A stretch of 64,000 nucleotides of DNA from Dasypus novemcinctus (taxonomy: Eukaryota; Chordata; Mammalia; Cingulata; Dasypodidae), in NCBI RefSeq assembly GCF_030445035.2, contig NC_080688.1:66001449-66065448 (forward strand). Direction: 5' to 3'. The notes beneath the pieces are model-generated. The model was not told the DNA's origin. It saw only the letters and a list, made by a program, of their open reading frames with translations, and did no database searches. Position numbers and translations under genes: made by a program. Position 1 is the stretch's first letter. The number at the start of each line of letters is the position of its first letter. Positions 37,442 to 49,634 of this stretch are shown here, one piece after another.

Positions 37442-37470
37442 GGGGGGTGGGGGGGGGGGGGGGGGGGGGG
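37442..37470 (+). repeat. Poly(G) run
   Basis: Six G, one T, then 22 G in a row. A strong G-quadruplex candidate, and prone to sequencing or assembly error. Confidence 0.9.
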
Positions 37471-38075
37471 AGTTGTTCTCCAGGGCATGTATATAGGGTA
37501 CATAAAAATGTTTGGGTATTTTCATAGTAGTTACAGTTAAAAATGACAACTGAGGAGTGCTGAGTTCCTAGCCAGGGGAACTCTATAACATTCCCCAGTG
37601 GAACAGCAACAATCCCCCAAGTGCAATGGCAAACACCAACAAAGAAGGATAGTCCAACAATGAGCCCTTAATACTGATGACTATGCTTATGAGCCTGTGC
37701 CACCTGAAATAGGAACTAGGCCTAGACCTGCAGAGTAAATAAGAGGTACCTCCCTGAGAGCCTCCATGTTGCCTCAAATGTGGCCACTCTCTAAGCCAAA
37801 CTCAGCATGTAAATGCATTACGTTCCTCCCCAGCGTGGGACATGACTCCTGGGGAATGAGCCTCCCTGGTGCCGAAGGATTACTAACCAATCACTAAGAC
37901 TGGTGATGCAACTAGAAAGAGACCTTGAATAAAAGGGTCAACTCAGACCAGCAGAATATCTCAGCCTACATGTAGGATCAGGTGTTAAAAACTGCCTTTT
38001 TGACCTTGAATAAAATGGGGAAATGGCAAAAGACAAATGAGTTTATATGGCTAAGAGTTTTCAATAAAGAGTTGG

Positions 38076-38162
38076 TATATGGGGACCCCCATATTTTTTT
38101 AATGTAACACTAAAAAAAATAAAGACAAAAGATTTATTTACAACAACACAACAAAATAAATA
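38076..38162 (+). mobile_element. 87-bp nested tail-only insertion with 13-bp TSD
   Basis: The related copy at 49.6-52 kb reads straight through this point. Here the last ~55 nt of the same element tail (tatatggggaccc...aatgtaacactaaaa) plus an A-rich tract are inserted. The duplications aataaagagttgg lie at 38063-38075 and 38163-38175. Confidence 0.85.
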
Positions 38163-39197
38163 AATAAAGAGTTGGGAGGTCATCAGAGGGGTCGTGCTTA
38201 TGCATGCCTCAGCAGGACCTCAGAAAAAAGCCAAAGTAGATACAACCCTAGGTACTGGTTCTCCTGAAGGCTACAGAGGACCCACAGGGTTATATGGCCA
38301 ATGGCAGATGGATTTGGAGTTCTATGCATGTCTGAGGGCCCCTACTTTTGGAATTTGTGCTTCTGAGTGTGATGGACCTAGACTCAGATGTGACCTTTCT
38401 ACACGTGCCTCTTCTATCACTTTTACTGAACCTATGGTTGGCACTAGGGATACTGTATACTCAGGGGACTTTAATCTTTGGACTGGTCATATGCCAGTTG
38501 GTCCCTGAGCCTCAGCAAGAGTTGCAACTCCTACTCTCCTGGTTCATTGGACTTACCCAGGTCAGCTAACAGGGAGGAAAGAAGAGATGTGATGTGGGGG
38601 GCATTTTGGGGATTTCATAACCCACTGAATGTCCTGGGGGAGAGTGTGAACTCTGGGGTAAACTATTATCCATGTGGTATGGCAGTGCTCCAAAATATGT
38701 TCACCGAGTATGATGAGTGTGCCACAATGATGGGGGAGGTTGGTGTGGGAGGAGTGGGGTAGGGAGGTGGGGGGTATAAGGGAACCTCTTATGTTTTTTA
38801 ATGTAACATTTTTTGAGATGTATGTTTCTCCAAAAAAATACAATTTACAAAAATGATGGGGGGGAGTGGTTTATATGGGAACCTCTTATGATTTTAATGT
38901 AACGTTCCTTGTGATCTATTAACTTTAATAAAAGAGTGTTTAAAAAAAAAAAAAAAGCAGGCCCAGGTGACAACGAAAAAAAGTGAACTGATTTGGATGA
39001 TAAAATCTATGGTCATCCTAGGGGGAATCTCTGATGCTTCTATTCCAAATGTAGTTAGATTAAAGGTAAACTGCATATAGTTACATTACTTTATACTGAT
39101 TCTTAGTGCCAGGCACTGATCAACTTGAGAATCCCTCCAGTTCTCCACCCTTTCCTTTTGCCATTGAAAACACACAGACAAATGTGTGCATGGGCAG

Positions 39198-39813
39198 TGT
39201 AGCAGTGTGATATTATTGATGAATTCCAAAAAGAAATATTGGATAATGTTTGTAAACTGATCTTCTCCTCTGAGCATATTCGATTATATTGGATTCATAG
39301 GTTTACTTGATTAAGTAATTATGTAAACCTCTTATGCCAGTAGGGTACCCTTTGGTGGGTGGGGACTCACAGATAAAAGGCATGGCAAAGGACAGAGTTA
39401 AGGGTTTTTGGTGTTGGAGTTTGATGCTGAAGCCTTAAGCTGGAGCCAGGAGAATACAGAGGAATGGAGACAGTTCCTTAGACACGGCAGGAACCCCAGG
39501 GAGAGACAGAGCTGTTTGCCTGATAGCCTACAGCTGGCCTTGTGGAGAGAGGCAACGCTTAGAGCCTCATATAGTCTACAGCTGATCTTGTGGCGAAAAC
39601 AAAGGGCCTGAGCCCAGAGAAACCAGGAGGCCTGAACCCTAGCAAACATTGGCAGCCATCTTGCTCCAGCACGTGAAAATAGACTTTGGTGAGGAAAATA
39701 CCTTATGCTTTATGGCCTTGTATCTGTAAGCTCCTACCCCAAATAAAAACCCTTTATAAAAACCAACCAATTTCTGGTATTTTACATCAGCACTCCCTTG
39801 CCTGACTAATATA
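39198..39813 (+). mobile_element. MaLR-like solo LTR, ggcag TSD
   Basis: Starts TGTAGCAGTGTGATATT and ends ACTAATATA. It contains ccccaaataaaaaccctttataaaaacc near the 3' end (poly(A)-signal-like and TATA-like). The duplication ggcag (39193-39197; 39814-39818) is perfect. Confidence 0.87.
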
Positions 39814-39819
39814 GGCAGG

Positions 39820-41262
39820 TATAAAGACAGATACTTCTATGAGACTCTGGGAGACAGAAGTAAAGTAAATTGTATGTGAGAGCCACAACTTGCCACTCTT
39901 TCCACGCTGTGTGGTTTTGAACAATTCTACCATGCTTTAATTTCTTCAACTGTCATCCATCCACCTACCTATCCATCTCCTCAACAACATGATTGTGCAT
40001 CTACCACAAGCACCATGGCACATGAAGTCCTTGCCCTCAAGAGGGCAAAGGACAGGAAACCATTAATAAGTAAACACAAGCTCAGAAAAGTACCATAAAG
40101 ATCAAGGTGCTACAACAGTCTTGGGAGAGGAACTCAGGTGAACAGAGAACAGCTGACTAAGGAGGGAGTGTGTGAGGCTTGGAGGATGAGTAGGATCCTG
40201 CTCTGGGAAAGCAACAGAGATGGCATTCCAGGCAGAGGAAAGAATACCTATAAGACTCTAAAGCATGAAAGATCATAGTATATGAGGAGTCCACAGAAAT
40301 GCAGTATGTCTGAGGCACAGGGAACTGGAATAATGGTCTGAGATAAGCTTTGAGATAAATGGGGCCAGCCTTCCAAGGGAAGGTAAGGAGGCTGGAGGTA
40401 GAAAGCTGTAGCAGGGAGGTGACCTACTATAATTCGAGGTTTTAAAAAAATGCCCTGGTGACTTCTCAGACAATGAAGAGGAGCAAGAATGGAAGTAGGA
40501 GAACTTATAGGCTATTGTGGTAGTCCAGGCAAGAGATTCTGGTACTATGGTTTAAAGTTGTGGAGATGGGGAGAAGTAGATGTATTTGAGATAAATCATG
40601 GAAGAAGAACTGATAAAACTTGCTGATGGACTGGTTATAAGAGCTGAGGGAGAGTGTGGAATTGAGGAAAACTCCCAGATTTCTGACTTAAGTTCTTGGT
40701 GAAGGGTGGTGGCATTTGGAAGACTTGAAAAAGAAGTTTGTTTGGTGGATAAGATAAAAGGTACTTTTGGGGTGTGCTTTAAATGGAGATGCCCATGGGA
40801 AATGTGAAGAGGGCAGTTAGATATAGAAATCTGGAGCTAGGGAGAGACCAGTGCTGGGAAGTAAATTTGATGGTATTTAGAGTCATGGCAATAGGGATGA
40901 AATCATCTTGGGAAATAATACAGATGGGAGATACAAAAACCCTAGGACCAATCCTGAGAAACTCTCAGAAGCACAAATCAAGTACAGGAATAGCTGCTTT
41001 CGAAGAGCAAACAGATTTTGAAGAGCAAAAGAAGTAGCCGAAGAGGTAGGGAAAAACTGAGAGAAGCCAATGAAGTTGTTGTAAAGACAGGGAAGGGCCA
41101 CTGGGTCATATATTTTAGAGAGGTCAAATAAGATGAAGACAGGAAAGTTTCACTAGATTTGGCAATATGAAGGTGATCAGTGACATTTTGGTAATGACAT
41201 TAGCAAGAGTAGTTTTGGTAAAATGGTGGAGGTGATGCCAGATTAGAATAGTTTGAAGAATG
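39820..41262. mobile_element. Old interspersed repeat of uncertain class
   Basis: From about 40110 the sequence follows a widespread mammalian repeat whose phrases I recognise (tggtagtccaggcaagagat; cttgctgatggactgg; ctcccagatttctgacttaag; ctaggaccaatcctgag). I cannot assign it to a named family. Related-looking sequence is found again at about 43020-43670. Confidence 0.4.
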
Positions 41263-42440
41263 ACTGAGCTATTCATAAAGTTAATCTTAGGAATAGAAGG
41301 GAACTTCCATACCTTGATAAAGTGCATCTGAAACCTATTGTAAGCATCACTCTTAATGATGAATTCATATGAGCGAGCAGTCCCACATTTTCTCCCCCAA
41401 CATTGCATTAGAGATCAAGGCAAAGGCAATAAAAAACACTGCCTGTATGATTAGAACCAATACAAGTGTTTACCACACTGACAAGATACATAACATCCAA
41501 AACTATTCATCAGCAATAATCAAACAGAAACTAAGAAAAAAGATCTCATTCAAATAACAACTTAAAAATATACAAGACCTTTATAGAGAAAGCAATGAAT
41601 CTTAGCCAAGAACTGTGTCAGGAGATGTCCTGGGAGGGGGCTCTTTGTAGCTCTTTGCTCTGTGATAATCCCTCCTTTATCTGGAAAGTCACGGGTTTGA
41701 TTAACTGTCACTAGTGTTTCTAGAGGATAGTAACATTTGATCTTGGTCGTTTCATTCCTCAGAGATAAGAAAGAAACAAAGTAGAAAATGTTCTGCAAAA
41801 ATATTTTTGTTATGAGAAATTATGTAGGCTTGTTACTTTTCAATATTTCTATGAGAGAATATAGGAAGCCTGCCTCCCATTAAGGATCGTAAATAAGAAA
41901 AGTTATATTTGTGTATCATCACTAGGCCATTATCTGAGTTATAAACAAGAGGTCAGAACTGTTCATTCCTGGGAAGTTGCCTTGGAGCCTGACCATAGGT
42001 GGACCTCTTGCATCTACTATGATGGGGAAGGGAGGGGATGCCTTTTCTACTCCCATCATTAATCAAAGGAAAAGAAACCACACCAGCAAAAGGTTAAGAA
42101 ACCAGTGAAGGTAATAACCAATACAGGTATTATTTTAGCATTTTCTAGAGTATAAAAAACTAGAACTTTGCTGGAAAAACTCTGGCTTATGTTTGCCTCT
42201 GAAAGTTCTGAATTCTTTGTTCATTGCCTTAAAAAAGGAACCAATTGACGATTTAGGGCTTGACAAGGAAAAGGGGACCATCTCTGATCTCTTATCAGGA
42301 AATCCCTAAAATAAGGGCATAAAAGAACCTGAATAAATGACAGGTGAACAGTATTTATAGACAATAAGATTCATTATCACAAAGATGTCTATTTTTCCTT
42401 ATAAATCCATAACCTAGAAGCCAATTTAATACCAATTAAA
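41263..42440. other. Non-coding stretch
   Basis: A weak L1-like trace is possible near 41400-41590. Nothing else is recognised. Confidence 0.3.
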
Positions 42441-43015
42441 AACTGATGGCTACAGCTGCAACCAGGAGAATGGCATCCATCATCCATTTGGAATTTAAAC
42501 CCCCTCTTGATGTAGAGGGGGACTGGACATAGCCATCCCAGGTCCACAAGATGGAGGAATAGAGTATAGATTAGAGTGGACTTACTGGTGTTCTGCTGGC
42601 GAACTATTGTGATTAGTAAGGGAAGAAATTGTAGTAATAATGTGGAGAGGGTGGCCATGGCGGCTGCTGATGGTCGGGAGAGGGAAGAAGAGATGTGGTG
42701 TGGGGCATTTTCAGGATTTGGAGTTGTCCTAGGTGGTGCTTCAGGGATGGCTGCTGGACATTGTGTGCCCTGTCGTGGCCCACTGGGTGGACTGGGGGAG
42801 AGTGTGGACTACAATGTGGACCACTGTCCATGTGCTGCAGCAGTTCTCCAGAATGTATTCGCCGGGTACAGTGGATGTGCCACAATGATGGAAGAGGTTG
42901 TTGATGTGGGAGGGGTGGCATGGGTGGGGTGGGGGTTATATGGGGACCTCATATTTTTTTAATGTAACATTTAAAAGAAAATAAAGAAGAAAAAATAAAT
43001 AACAACAACAACAAA
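42440..43015 (+). mobile_element. 5'-truncated copy of the shared L1-type tail element
   Basis: Homologous to 51480-52035 and to 2260-2960 in the same orientation (gcatccatcatccatttgga, aaccccctcttgatgtaga, ggttatatggggacctcata, taatgtaacatttaaaa). Ends in an A-rich aacaacaacaac tract. The target-site duplication was not resolved. Confidence 0.75.
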
Positions 43016-43999
43016 AAACGAATGAATTTTTCATGAAGTTAATAATAGTGAATAGAAAAAGAACTTGGAGAGGGGACTTGCCCTTACAGATACCCAGACT
43101 TAGGAGAGATATCTAGATCAATGGGAATATTGGGGGTATATTCTCAAGGGAGAACATGGACTCTAGGCTAGGAAGAAAGCAAATAAGGTTTATAGCTGGA
43201 AGCCAGTGGGATCAATGTATTGGATTCAGTGAGCTTAGCAGGTAAGCCAGAAGGAAGGAGCAGAGGTTGTGGTCAGAGAGCAGGATGTCTGAGATTCAAA
43301 GGTGATGCTGTTGCTAGTGATACCAAGTCTAAGATGTGACCAAGGGTGTGGAGATCTGAAAGAATAATAATGAAGTAAAAGGTCATTGTGTTTTGGCCAA
43401 GGAACTGAGAGGTCCTTTACTAACTGGATGCTTATTTTGAAGAAATTAAGACATGATTTAATGGTATAATAGTCAAGGCATATAGTCACTTGAGGAAAGG
43501 ACATAAGCAGGAAGCCAGTGCATGAAAATAAGGATAGTGACAGGGTGGTGTTAACTGCTTAGCATGAACCTCAAAACAGCAAGGGGTTCTATGAAATGAA
43601 TGACTGGTCTGGAAGTAGCACTGGAGGGCAGTGAGACATGTGGTGTGTGAGAGAAATAAAGACTTATTCATGAGGCACGTTTAAGAGATCAGTGGAATCT
43701 CTATGTTTACAAGGAGTTTATACTATGAAGTAATGATGGCCACATTTGTATTACTAGTTCCCATTCACCTCAGCTTCCCAACTTCTCCCCTAATCCTCAA
43801 TACTGCTTTATAGTTCCAGCAGGAGAAAGAATTTGAAAAGCTGAATACTTTCACATAAACACAGATGCATATATGTGTAAAATATATATAATATATATAT
43901 TAATGTCACTCTCCCCTCTTGTGTTTATAAATATTATAAAAATAAACACAAAAGGGAAGGGTGACATGGGGAAATATAGACTTAAGTTTAGAGCAGGAT

Positions 44000-44172
44000 T
44001 TTCCAAACAGCAGTATTATTGATATTTTGGGCCAAAGAGCTCTTTATTGTAGGTTGTCCTGTGCATTACAGGATGTTTAGCAGCATTCCTGGCCTCTACC
44101 CACTAGACACCTGTCTCTAGATATTATAAAATGTTCCCTGGGAATGAAGCTGCCCCATTTGAGAACCACTGG
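44000..44172 (+). mobile_element. hAT-Charlie MER-type MITE fragment
   Basis: Typical phrases: attattgatattttgggcc, aggttgtcctgtgcattac, aggatgtttagcagcattcc, ggcctctacccactaga. It ends gagaaccactgg. Confidence 0.65.
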
Positions 44173-44792
44173 GTTAGAGGCATGCCATGATAAAGGAGAA
44201 AGGACAGGAGGTACCCAGATGAATAGGAAAGGTGAAGAAGGGAGGTGAAATCCAGGAAAAACTTTGGTCTCCTTAAGTTTGTGGCCCCAATGGCATTCAA
44301 TTAGGCTCCCTTAAATTTTAGTACAAGCTCAGTGATTTATAACAGATGCCTCCTAATGTCTCATTTTAATTAGCCACATGGCAGGCATTAGCAGCAGAGT
44401 ATTTTCTCATTGCTGGGAAGTCTCAGTGGTGGGAGAAAGGGTGTCATGTGCCTACTTCAGAGATAATGTCTAGATTTCTATCAGCTGCAGAGGTTCCATT
44501 TAAAAATCTGGCCCTTAAAATGAACACAAATCTTCCTTAAGGAAGCTATGTTCCCACTCAAGTCTGAAGAGTACAACACATAATCAGCACTGTCCTTATT
44601 TAAGGGAAAAACAATCTCAAATGACATCATTTGTTAATATCAAGAATAACTTCAGCAATATTGTTCCTTTGACATTTATCTCAAAATGAATATGAACATT
44701 ACATCACTCAACAAATTAAACTGGTTCTCAAAATATTTTAAAAAATAATACAAGAAATGGCAGGAAAGGGGTTAGCTAAATTTAAGGCATTA

Positions 44793-44798
44793 TTTATT
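44793..44798 (-). terminator. Probable ACAA2 poly(A) signal
   Basis: AATAAA on the minus strand (tttatt on plus), 316 bases after the stop codon and followed by a T-rich stretch. It is the only canonical hexamer I found within about 600 bases after the stop. Cleavage would fall near 44770-44780. Confidence 0.6.
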
Positions 44799-45113
44799 CA
44801 ATTTCCTTGTAATTATAACATTTAAGGCATAAGTGGTGGTTATTGGGCGAGAATACAATTCCTCTGAAGGCCTTTTATAGTTGGATTTAGTTAAGAAATA
44901 CATCATATTCCACTGGTACAATTGGAGAAAACTCATTTCTGGCATGGGCTCTTATTCATGATAAATGCATCTTTGCTTACCATCCTTTGATCAAACTCAA
45001 TTACTGTTTTGGTGGTAAGGCATGGCCAGTTTGGCACCTGCTCTGAAGATCACTTTTCACTGTGGCCCAGTCAAGTGAAGTTAAGAGGGGGCCATGGCAG
45101 GCTCCTGTTCTTC

Positions 45114-45198
45114 TCAGGCTGTGCTCTGAAGGATGACTGCGATACCTTGGCCACCTCCGATGCAAGCTGATCCAACAGCATATTTTCCACCTCGACGC
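45114..45198 (-). CDS. ACAA2: ACAA2 terminal coding exon (second catalytic cysteine)
   Basis: An acceptor cctAG precedes the exon, which begins with one base completing an Arg codon. It encodes 27 further residues and then TGA. It contains the thiolase C-terminal signature CxGGGxG; its Cys corresponds to human Cys382, the general acid/base that deprotonates CoA. The residue sequence is essentially the human one; one visible difference is Leu for Ile four residues before the C-terminus (VILQ for VIIQ). No disruption is seen. The 3' UTR continues to lower coordinates. Confidence 0.95.
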
Positions 45199-46468
45199 CT
45201 AGGAAAGCAAGCAGTGGTTGAAATCTACTTGAAAGAGGGTAAATGTAGCTTGAGCTATAAAAAATCAGTAACAGACATATTTGCATTACTCATTCCCATT
45301 CAGCTCCTCTTCATAACCTTTCTACCTATCCTCAATATTGGCTTATAGTCACAGCAGGAGAAAGACTTTGGAAAGCTGAACGCTTTTTTTTTTTTAAAGT
45401 GGCAATATAGAAGAGGAAAGTGATCTGAGAAAGGAATGGACAGATTCAGGGTTGGAGGAACTGAAAGAAATAGACAAACTTAAATGTGCTGTGGGAAGGA
45501 AGTGAGGATAGAAGGTAATTTAGATAAAGATAGGGAGCTGAGGGAGGGGGAATGAACTCAGCCCTTTGATTTATATGGTTTTAGATTTTTATTGCACTTT
45601 AGAACAAATGTAATTAATTACATCTGTACATGTGAAAGGACAGATAATTTAGAAACATTTCATATCTCTTTTATAAAAATTAGCATCTTTTTAAGTGCTC
45701 TCTGTTCTCATTCCCTGGTTCGAACAGAATGATCTGAGGAAACTACTCAGGAATTATATTTATACATGTCAATTTACTCATTTCAACTCAGTGAATCATT
45801 AAGTGAAATAAGAGTCCCATTTACCTTATAAGGAGCCAGAGTTTATCTGCAGCCTGGCATACTTGGTTATATTTGCAATTACCCTACCAAAAGAGCAAAA
45901 TAGCACAAAATACAGTACCAAAAGGAAGAACTCTTCTATCATAATTGAAAAGTATCAAAGACAGAGAAGGGAAGGTTCCTCCTGGAATCCTGAAAACAGT
46001 GAAGAGAACAACTAAGCTCAAACCCAAGTTTTAAGTTTGCTTAAATGACAGAGCAAGATCAGTAGGCTCTCAGTATTTTGTTTGTTTTTCCTGTAACAGG
46101 CACTAAAATGCACATTCCATGAGAACCACAGCCTCATTATCTACTCACTGCCATGTACCAGCACCAGGGATGAGGCCAGGCACACAGTGGACCCCACTGA
46201 GCATGTGCCGAGTGCCTGCACTGCACAGAGCAAATGTGAGGCAGAATGCAGGTCCCACAGACAGAACCACTAACAAGTTGACTAGATCATCTACAAGGCC
46301 AGTTCAGCTGAAAAGCTGTGCCCAGATAATTTATTCCTTGTGAGCACCACTGCAGGGAGATATGAGGATGAAGAATGAAAAATGCTGGATTGCTCTTGGA
46401 AAACCCAAATCCATGCATTTCTCTTAAAGACAGCAAATCTGAAATGCAGCAATTATTCTACCAAGTAC

Positions 46469-46623
46469 CTTAATTCATGAACCAGGTGTGTGGTAATTCT
46501 TGATCCAGATGCTCCCAATGGGTGACCCAAAGCAATGGCTCCACCATTCACATTAGTTTTACTTGGGTCAAGATCCAAACTTCTCTCAACTGCCAAATAC
46601 TGGGGAGCAAAAGCTTCATTGAC
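46469..46623 (-). CDS. ACAA2: ACAA2 coding exon (NEAFA and GHP motifs)
   Basis: A 155-bp exon entered in phase 0 after ttaaAG and ending two bases into an Arg codon before GTACTT. It encodes 51 residues, starting V-N-E-A-F (human 319-323; the Asn and Glu help to position catalytic groups). It includes G-H-P-L-G, whose His is human His352, the catalytic base of thiolases. Differences from remembered human include Pro for Ile in the DLD-P-SKTN loop, Ala for Gly in the GHPLG-A-SG loop and Thr for Ala in ITTHL. All are conservative positions outside the active site. Confidence 0.95.
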
Positions 46624-46894
46624 CTTAAAAAATCAAAACACTGATAAAAATCCATATTCACAAACTGATTTTTAACCAAGAATTTTCCCCTATTGATAGC
46701 TGGTTTTAATATTTCTTTTGCTGTTTCTTCTAAATTACTTTGCAAGGTTTTCTTAAATTATCTTAAATCATTGTGTGTAAAAATAGCAGGTTTGAAATTG
46801 GGTATATTTACTAAATGATACTCTGGTATCTTTAGAGAATAGAAGTCCTCAGTAATCTTGTATTTGGATATATACTAGAAGTAGTGGGATCCAG

Positions 46895-47135
46895 CAGAAA
46901 GTCTATAGGTTGTGGAGCTAGATGGGCAGTAAAACTCTTGGCTGCATTATTTATTAGCTATATATGAACTTGTGCATATTATTTAAACTGTTGGACATTC
47001 AATTTTCTTCAATGGTAAAATGTGACTGTTATATCATCCTCAGAGTTACTGCCAAGGTTAAATGAAATCCTGGGTATTAAGCATCTGGTGTATTACCTGA
47101 CACATAGCAAGTCCTCAATAACTGTCCTTATTTTT
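46895..47135 (+). mobile_element. MIR fragment in an ACAA2 intron
   Basis: MIR-like: tggagctagatgggcagtaaaac, tattagctatatatgaac, tcaatggtaaaatgtgac, cacatagcaagtcctcaataa. Confidence 0.6.
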
Positions 47136-48204
47136 GTTATTATTAACCCTTACTATCAACCATAGTTCCAAGAAGAAACTAATAGACAACAAAGAATTAA
47201 CCTTCAGAGTCAGATACATAAAGAGAATGATTACTATGATGAAATGGGGCAGAAATGAAAAGAATCATATTATTCTAACATATTTACCAAGGCTAGTTAT
47301 GATAATTACCTTTTATCTGTATCATACTTCAAATTTATAGTACTATATATTCAAATTATCTTGGCCCAGGAATTTTATAGATAAGAAGACAGAATCTAAG
47401 AAACTTTTACAGACTGAGATCAAAAAACAAGATTTTTTTACTCTTGGTCATGTGCTCATCCCTACTATATTTTGTGCATTCTCATGATGGAACCATATTT
47501 GTCCTTAGATCCAATATTATTTTTCTATTTTATAAACATAGTCATGCTCAGAAGGCACTAAGAGACCTAGAATACGTTGTGAAAACAAGTTTCTGAACCT
47601 AGGGAAAAACTACTGCATTATCATGAAAAATCCCAAAGACAGCCACATCAACTACAGGTTGCTGAGGGCTATGTTCCTGAGCAGTTGTACATGTAAAATG
47701 ACTATGAACAGCTTTGCAGAGCTGATATATGTCATCAGAGTTTTTAGCATGAAGAACCTGACATTTGTCAATTTAGCAGTAACTATCTGTTGATACAAAA
47801 TATGGTAATTAAAGAGCCCCCCATGAGGCTCTGAACTGTGATATAAGAATGGAAGAAGAAATGTAAGGGTAAACCACAGTTTCCTAGGCTAGAGACTTTG
47901 TATCCTGGATTACCAGAAAAGGAAATCTTACATGTGCCTAGAGTAAAGAGGCCCCTTCTGTATCATCAATTTAAACAGACAGATTCCCTTTGTTATAGAA
48001 TTTCCCAATCCTAAACAGCAAATGCTTAATCACCTAAAATTTTCAAATATTCTAAAAATGTAGAATATATATAATCCATCTTTAAGTTTTTCTTCACCAC
48101 CACTAACACTTACAATGCCTTTGTTCCAACACCAACACTTAAAAAAAAAAAAATCAACCTACCAATAAATTTAAGCTTCCAATGTCAAAAATTATAACAG
48201 GAAC

Positions 48205-48700
48205 TGCAGCAGTTTGATATGGTTATGAATTCTAAAAATAGATATTGGATTATGTTTGTAATCTGGTCTGGACTTGGGCGTGATTACATTATGATTAGGG
48301 CTTTGATTGGGCTATGTCATTAGGATGTTGAGTCCCCACCCCTCAGTGGGGAGGGACTCACAGATAAAAGACATGGCAAAGGGCAGGGTTTGAGGGTTTT
48401 TGGTGTTAAGAGTTTACTGATGTTAGAGTTTGATGCTGCAGCCTTAAACTGGAGCCGTGGGAAGTAAGCACACAGAGGAAAGAGAAGCCAGACCCGGGAA
48501 GAGAAGAACCCAGGAAGCCGGAACCCTCGTGGATGTCAGCAGCCATGTTACTCCAACATGTGGAAATATACTTTGGTGAGGGAAGTAACTTATGCTTTAT
48601 GGCCTGGTATGTGTAAGCTCCTACCCCAAATAAATATCCTTTATAAAAACCAACCAGTTTCTGATATTTTGCATCAGCACTCCTTTGGCTGACTAATACA
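48205..48700 (+). mobile_element. MaLR-like solo LTR in ACAA2 intron
   Basis: Starts TGCAGCAGTTTGATATGG and ends GACTAATACA. Same family as 39198-39813. The flanks ggaac (48200-48204) and ggcac (48701-48705) match at 4 of 5. Antisense to ACAA2. Confidence 0.85.
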
Positions 48701-48986
48701 GGCACATACCAAATCAATCCACAACTATGGTGGAAAAGCCACAGATAAGTTTGGGGGACCCTCAACTTGGGGAGAGGCAAGAAACATGTAGATTTTGTAC
48801 TAGGTATTGTTTTTCTATTAGGCCAGTTATTTTGCCTGATAGTCTCATTTCAATCTATAAAAGAAGAGTTTTTTCACCCACCTTATGGTGCCACAGGAAA
48901 AAAAAAGGGCTCTGAAACACCAAACTAAAGCCATTTATGCCATAAATGTACTTTATTCATGTTGTGAAAAAAACACCACCACCTAC

Positions 48987-49057
48987 CTCCACCAAATCCA
49001 TGTCCTTAAGACTCAGTCCTGTTTTCTTTAGTGCCCCACTGATAGCAGGAACAGGAC
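48987..49057 (-). CDS. ACAA2: ACAA2 coding exon (71 bp)
   Basis: A small exon that starts with the last two bases of a Gly codon after atatAG and ends at GAG before GTAGGT. It encodes 23 complete residues (P-V-P-A-I-S-G-A-L-K-K ... D-L-V-E). This is the helix leading into the NEAFA loop of the thiolase fold. Too short to stand out as an open frame; identified by homology plus exact phase match with both neighbours. Confidence 0.94.
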
Positions 49058-49634
49058 CTATATTAGAAGAAAAATCAATTTCACCTTTTATTTATGTATC
49101 TATCCAATTTCTCCTTCTTCATGAAACTCGTAAGAAGCAAATAATGTGACTGAATTATTACAATTATTATTATTGTTACCTTGACAGTACACTATTAAAT
49201 GATGTAACAATAAAGAAACAGGGAATGGGACCAAGGTAAAAAGCTGTTTAGGCAGTCAAAATGCAGATGAGTTCTGCCACATATGGCTTTAAAATTCCAA
49301 TCTGCCAAAAGAGGCATATATGGGATTTTGCAGGGTTGTCAGTTATTTATGTATCACGTTTAATATCAAATGGCAAGGCACTCTGAGTGCTGTCCTGGGA
49401 GCCAACCCATATGCATTCTGAGTATAGAAGTGATAGTGGCTCCCTCTGTACTTTCAGGCCCATTTGGACAAAAGGCAAGAAACAGCTGCAGTATCTCCAA
49501 ACAGGCACAGCAAGAAAGGAAGCTTCGAGACATTTTAGGGAAAAGATATCTGAAACCAGGAATACATTTATAACTATAATTCTGGGCAGAGAAATTAAAA
49601 TAAACCATAACCCCTAACTCGAGAATTATAAACC

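Larger units (their letters stand above)
36597..38978 (+). mobile_element. 2.4-kb non-LTR element, twin-primed, 15-bp TSD
   Basis: The identical flanks aaaagtgaactgatt (36582-36596; 38979-38993) show that this is one insertion of 2,382 bp. Positions 36597 to about 37178 are the reverse complement of the 5' part of the related copy at 49635-52038. From about 37179 the sequence runs in sense to a poly(A) tail at 38942-38956. A 19-nt non-A segment and a second short A run then precede the duplication. A 5' inversion joined to a sense 3' part is the known product of L1 twin priming. No protein-coding capacity was recognised. A (G)22-class run lies at 37442-37470. Confidence 0.88.
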
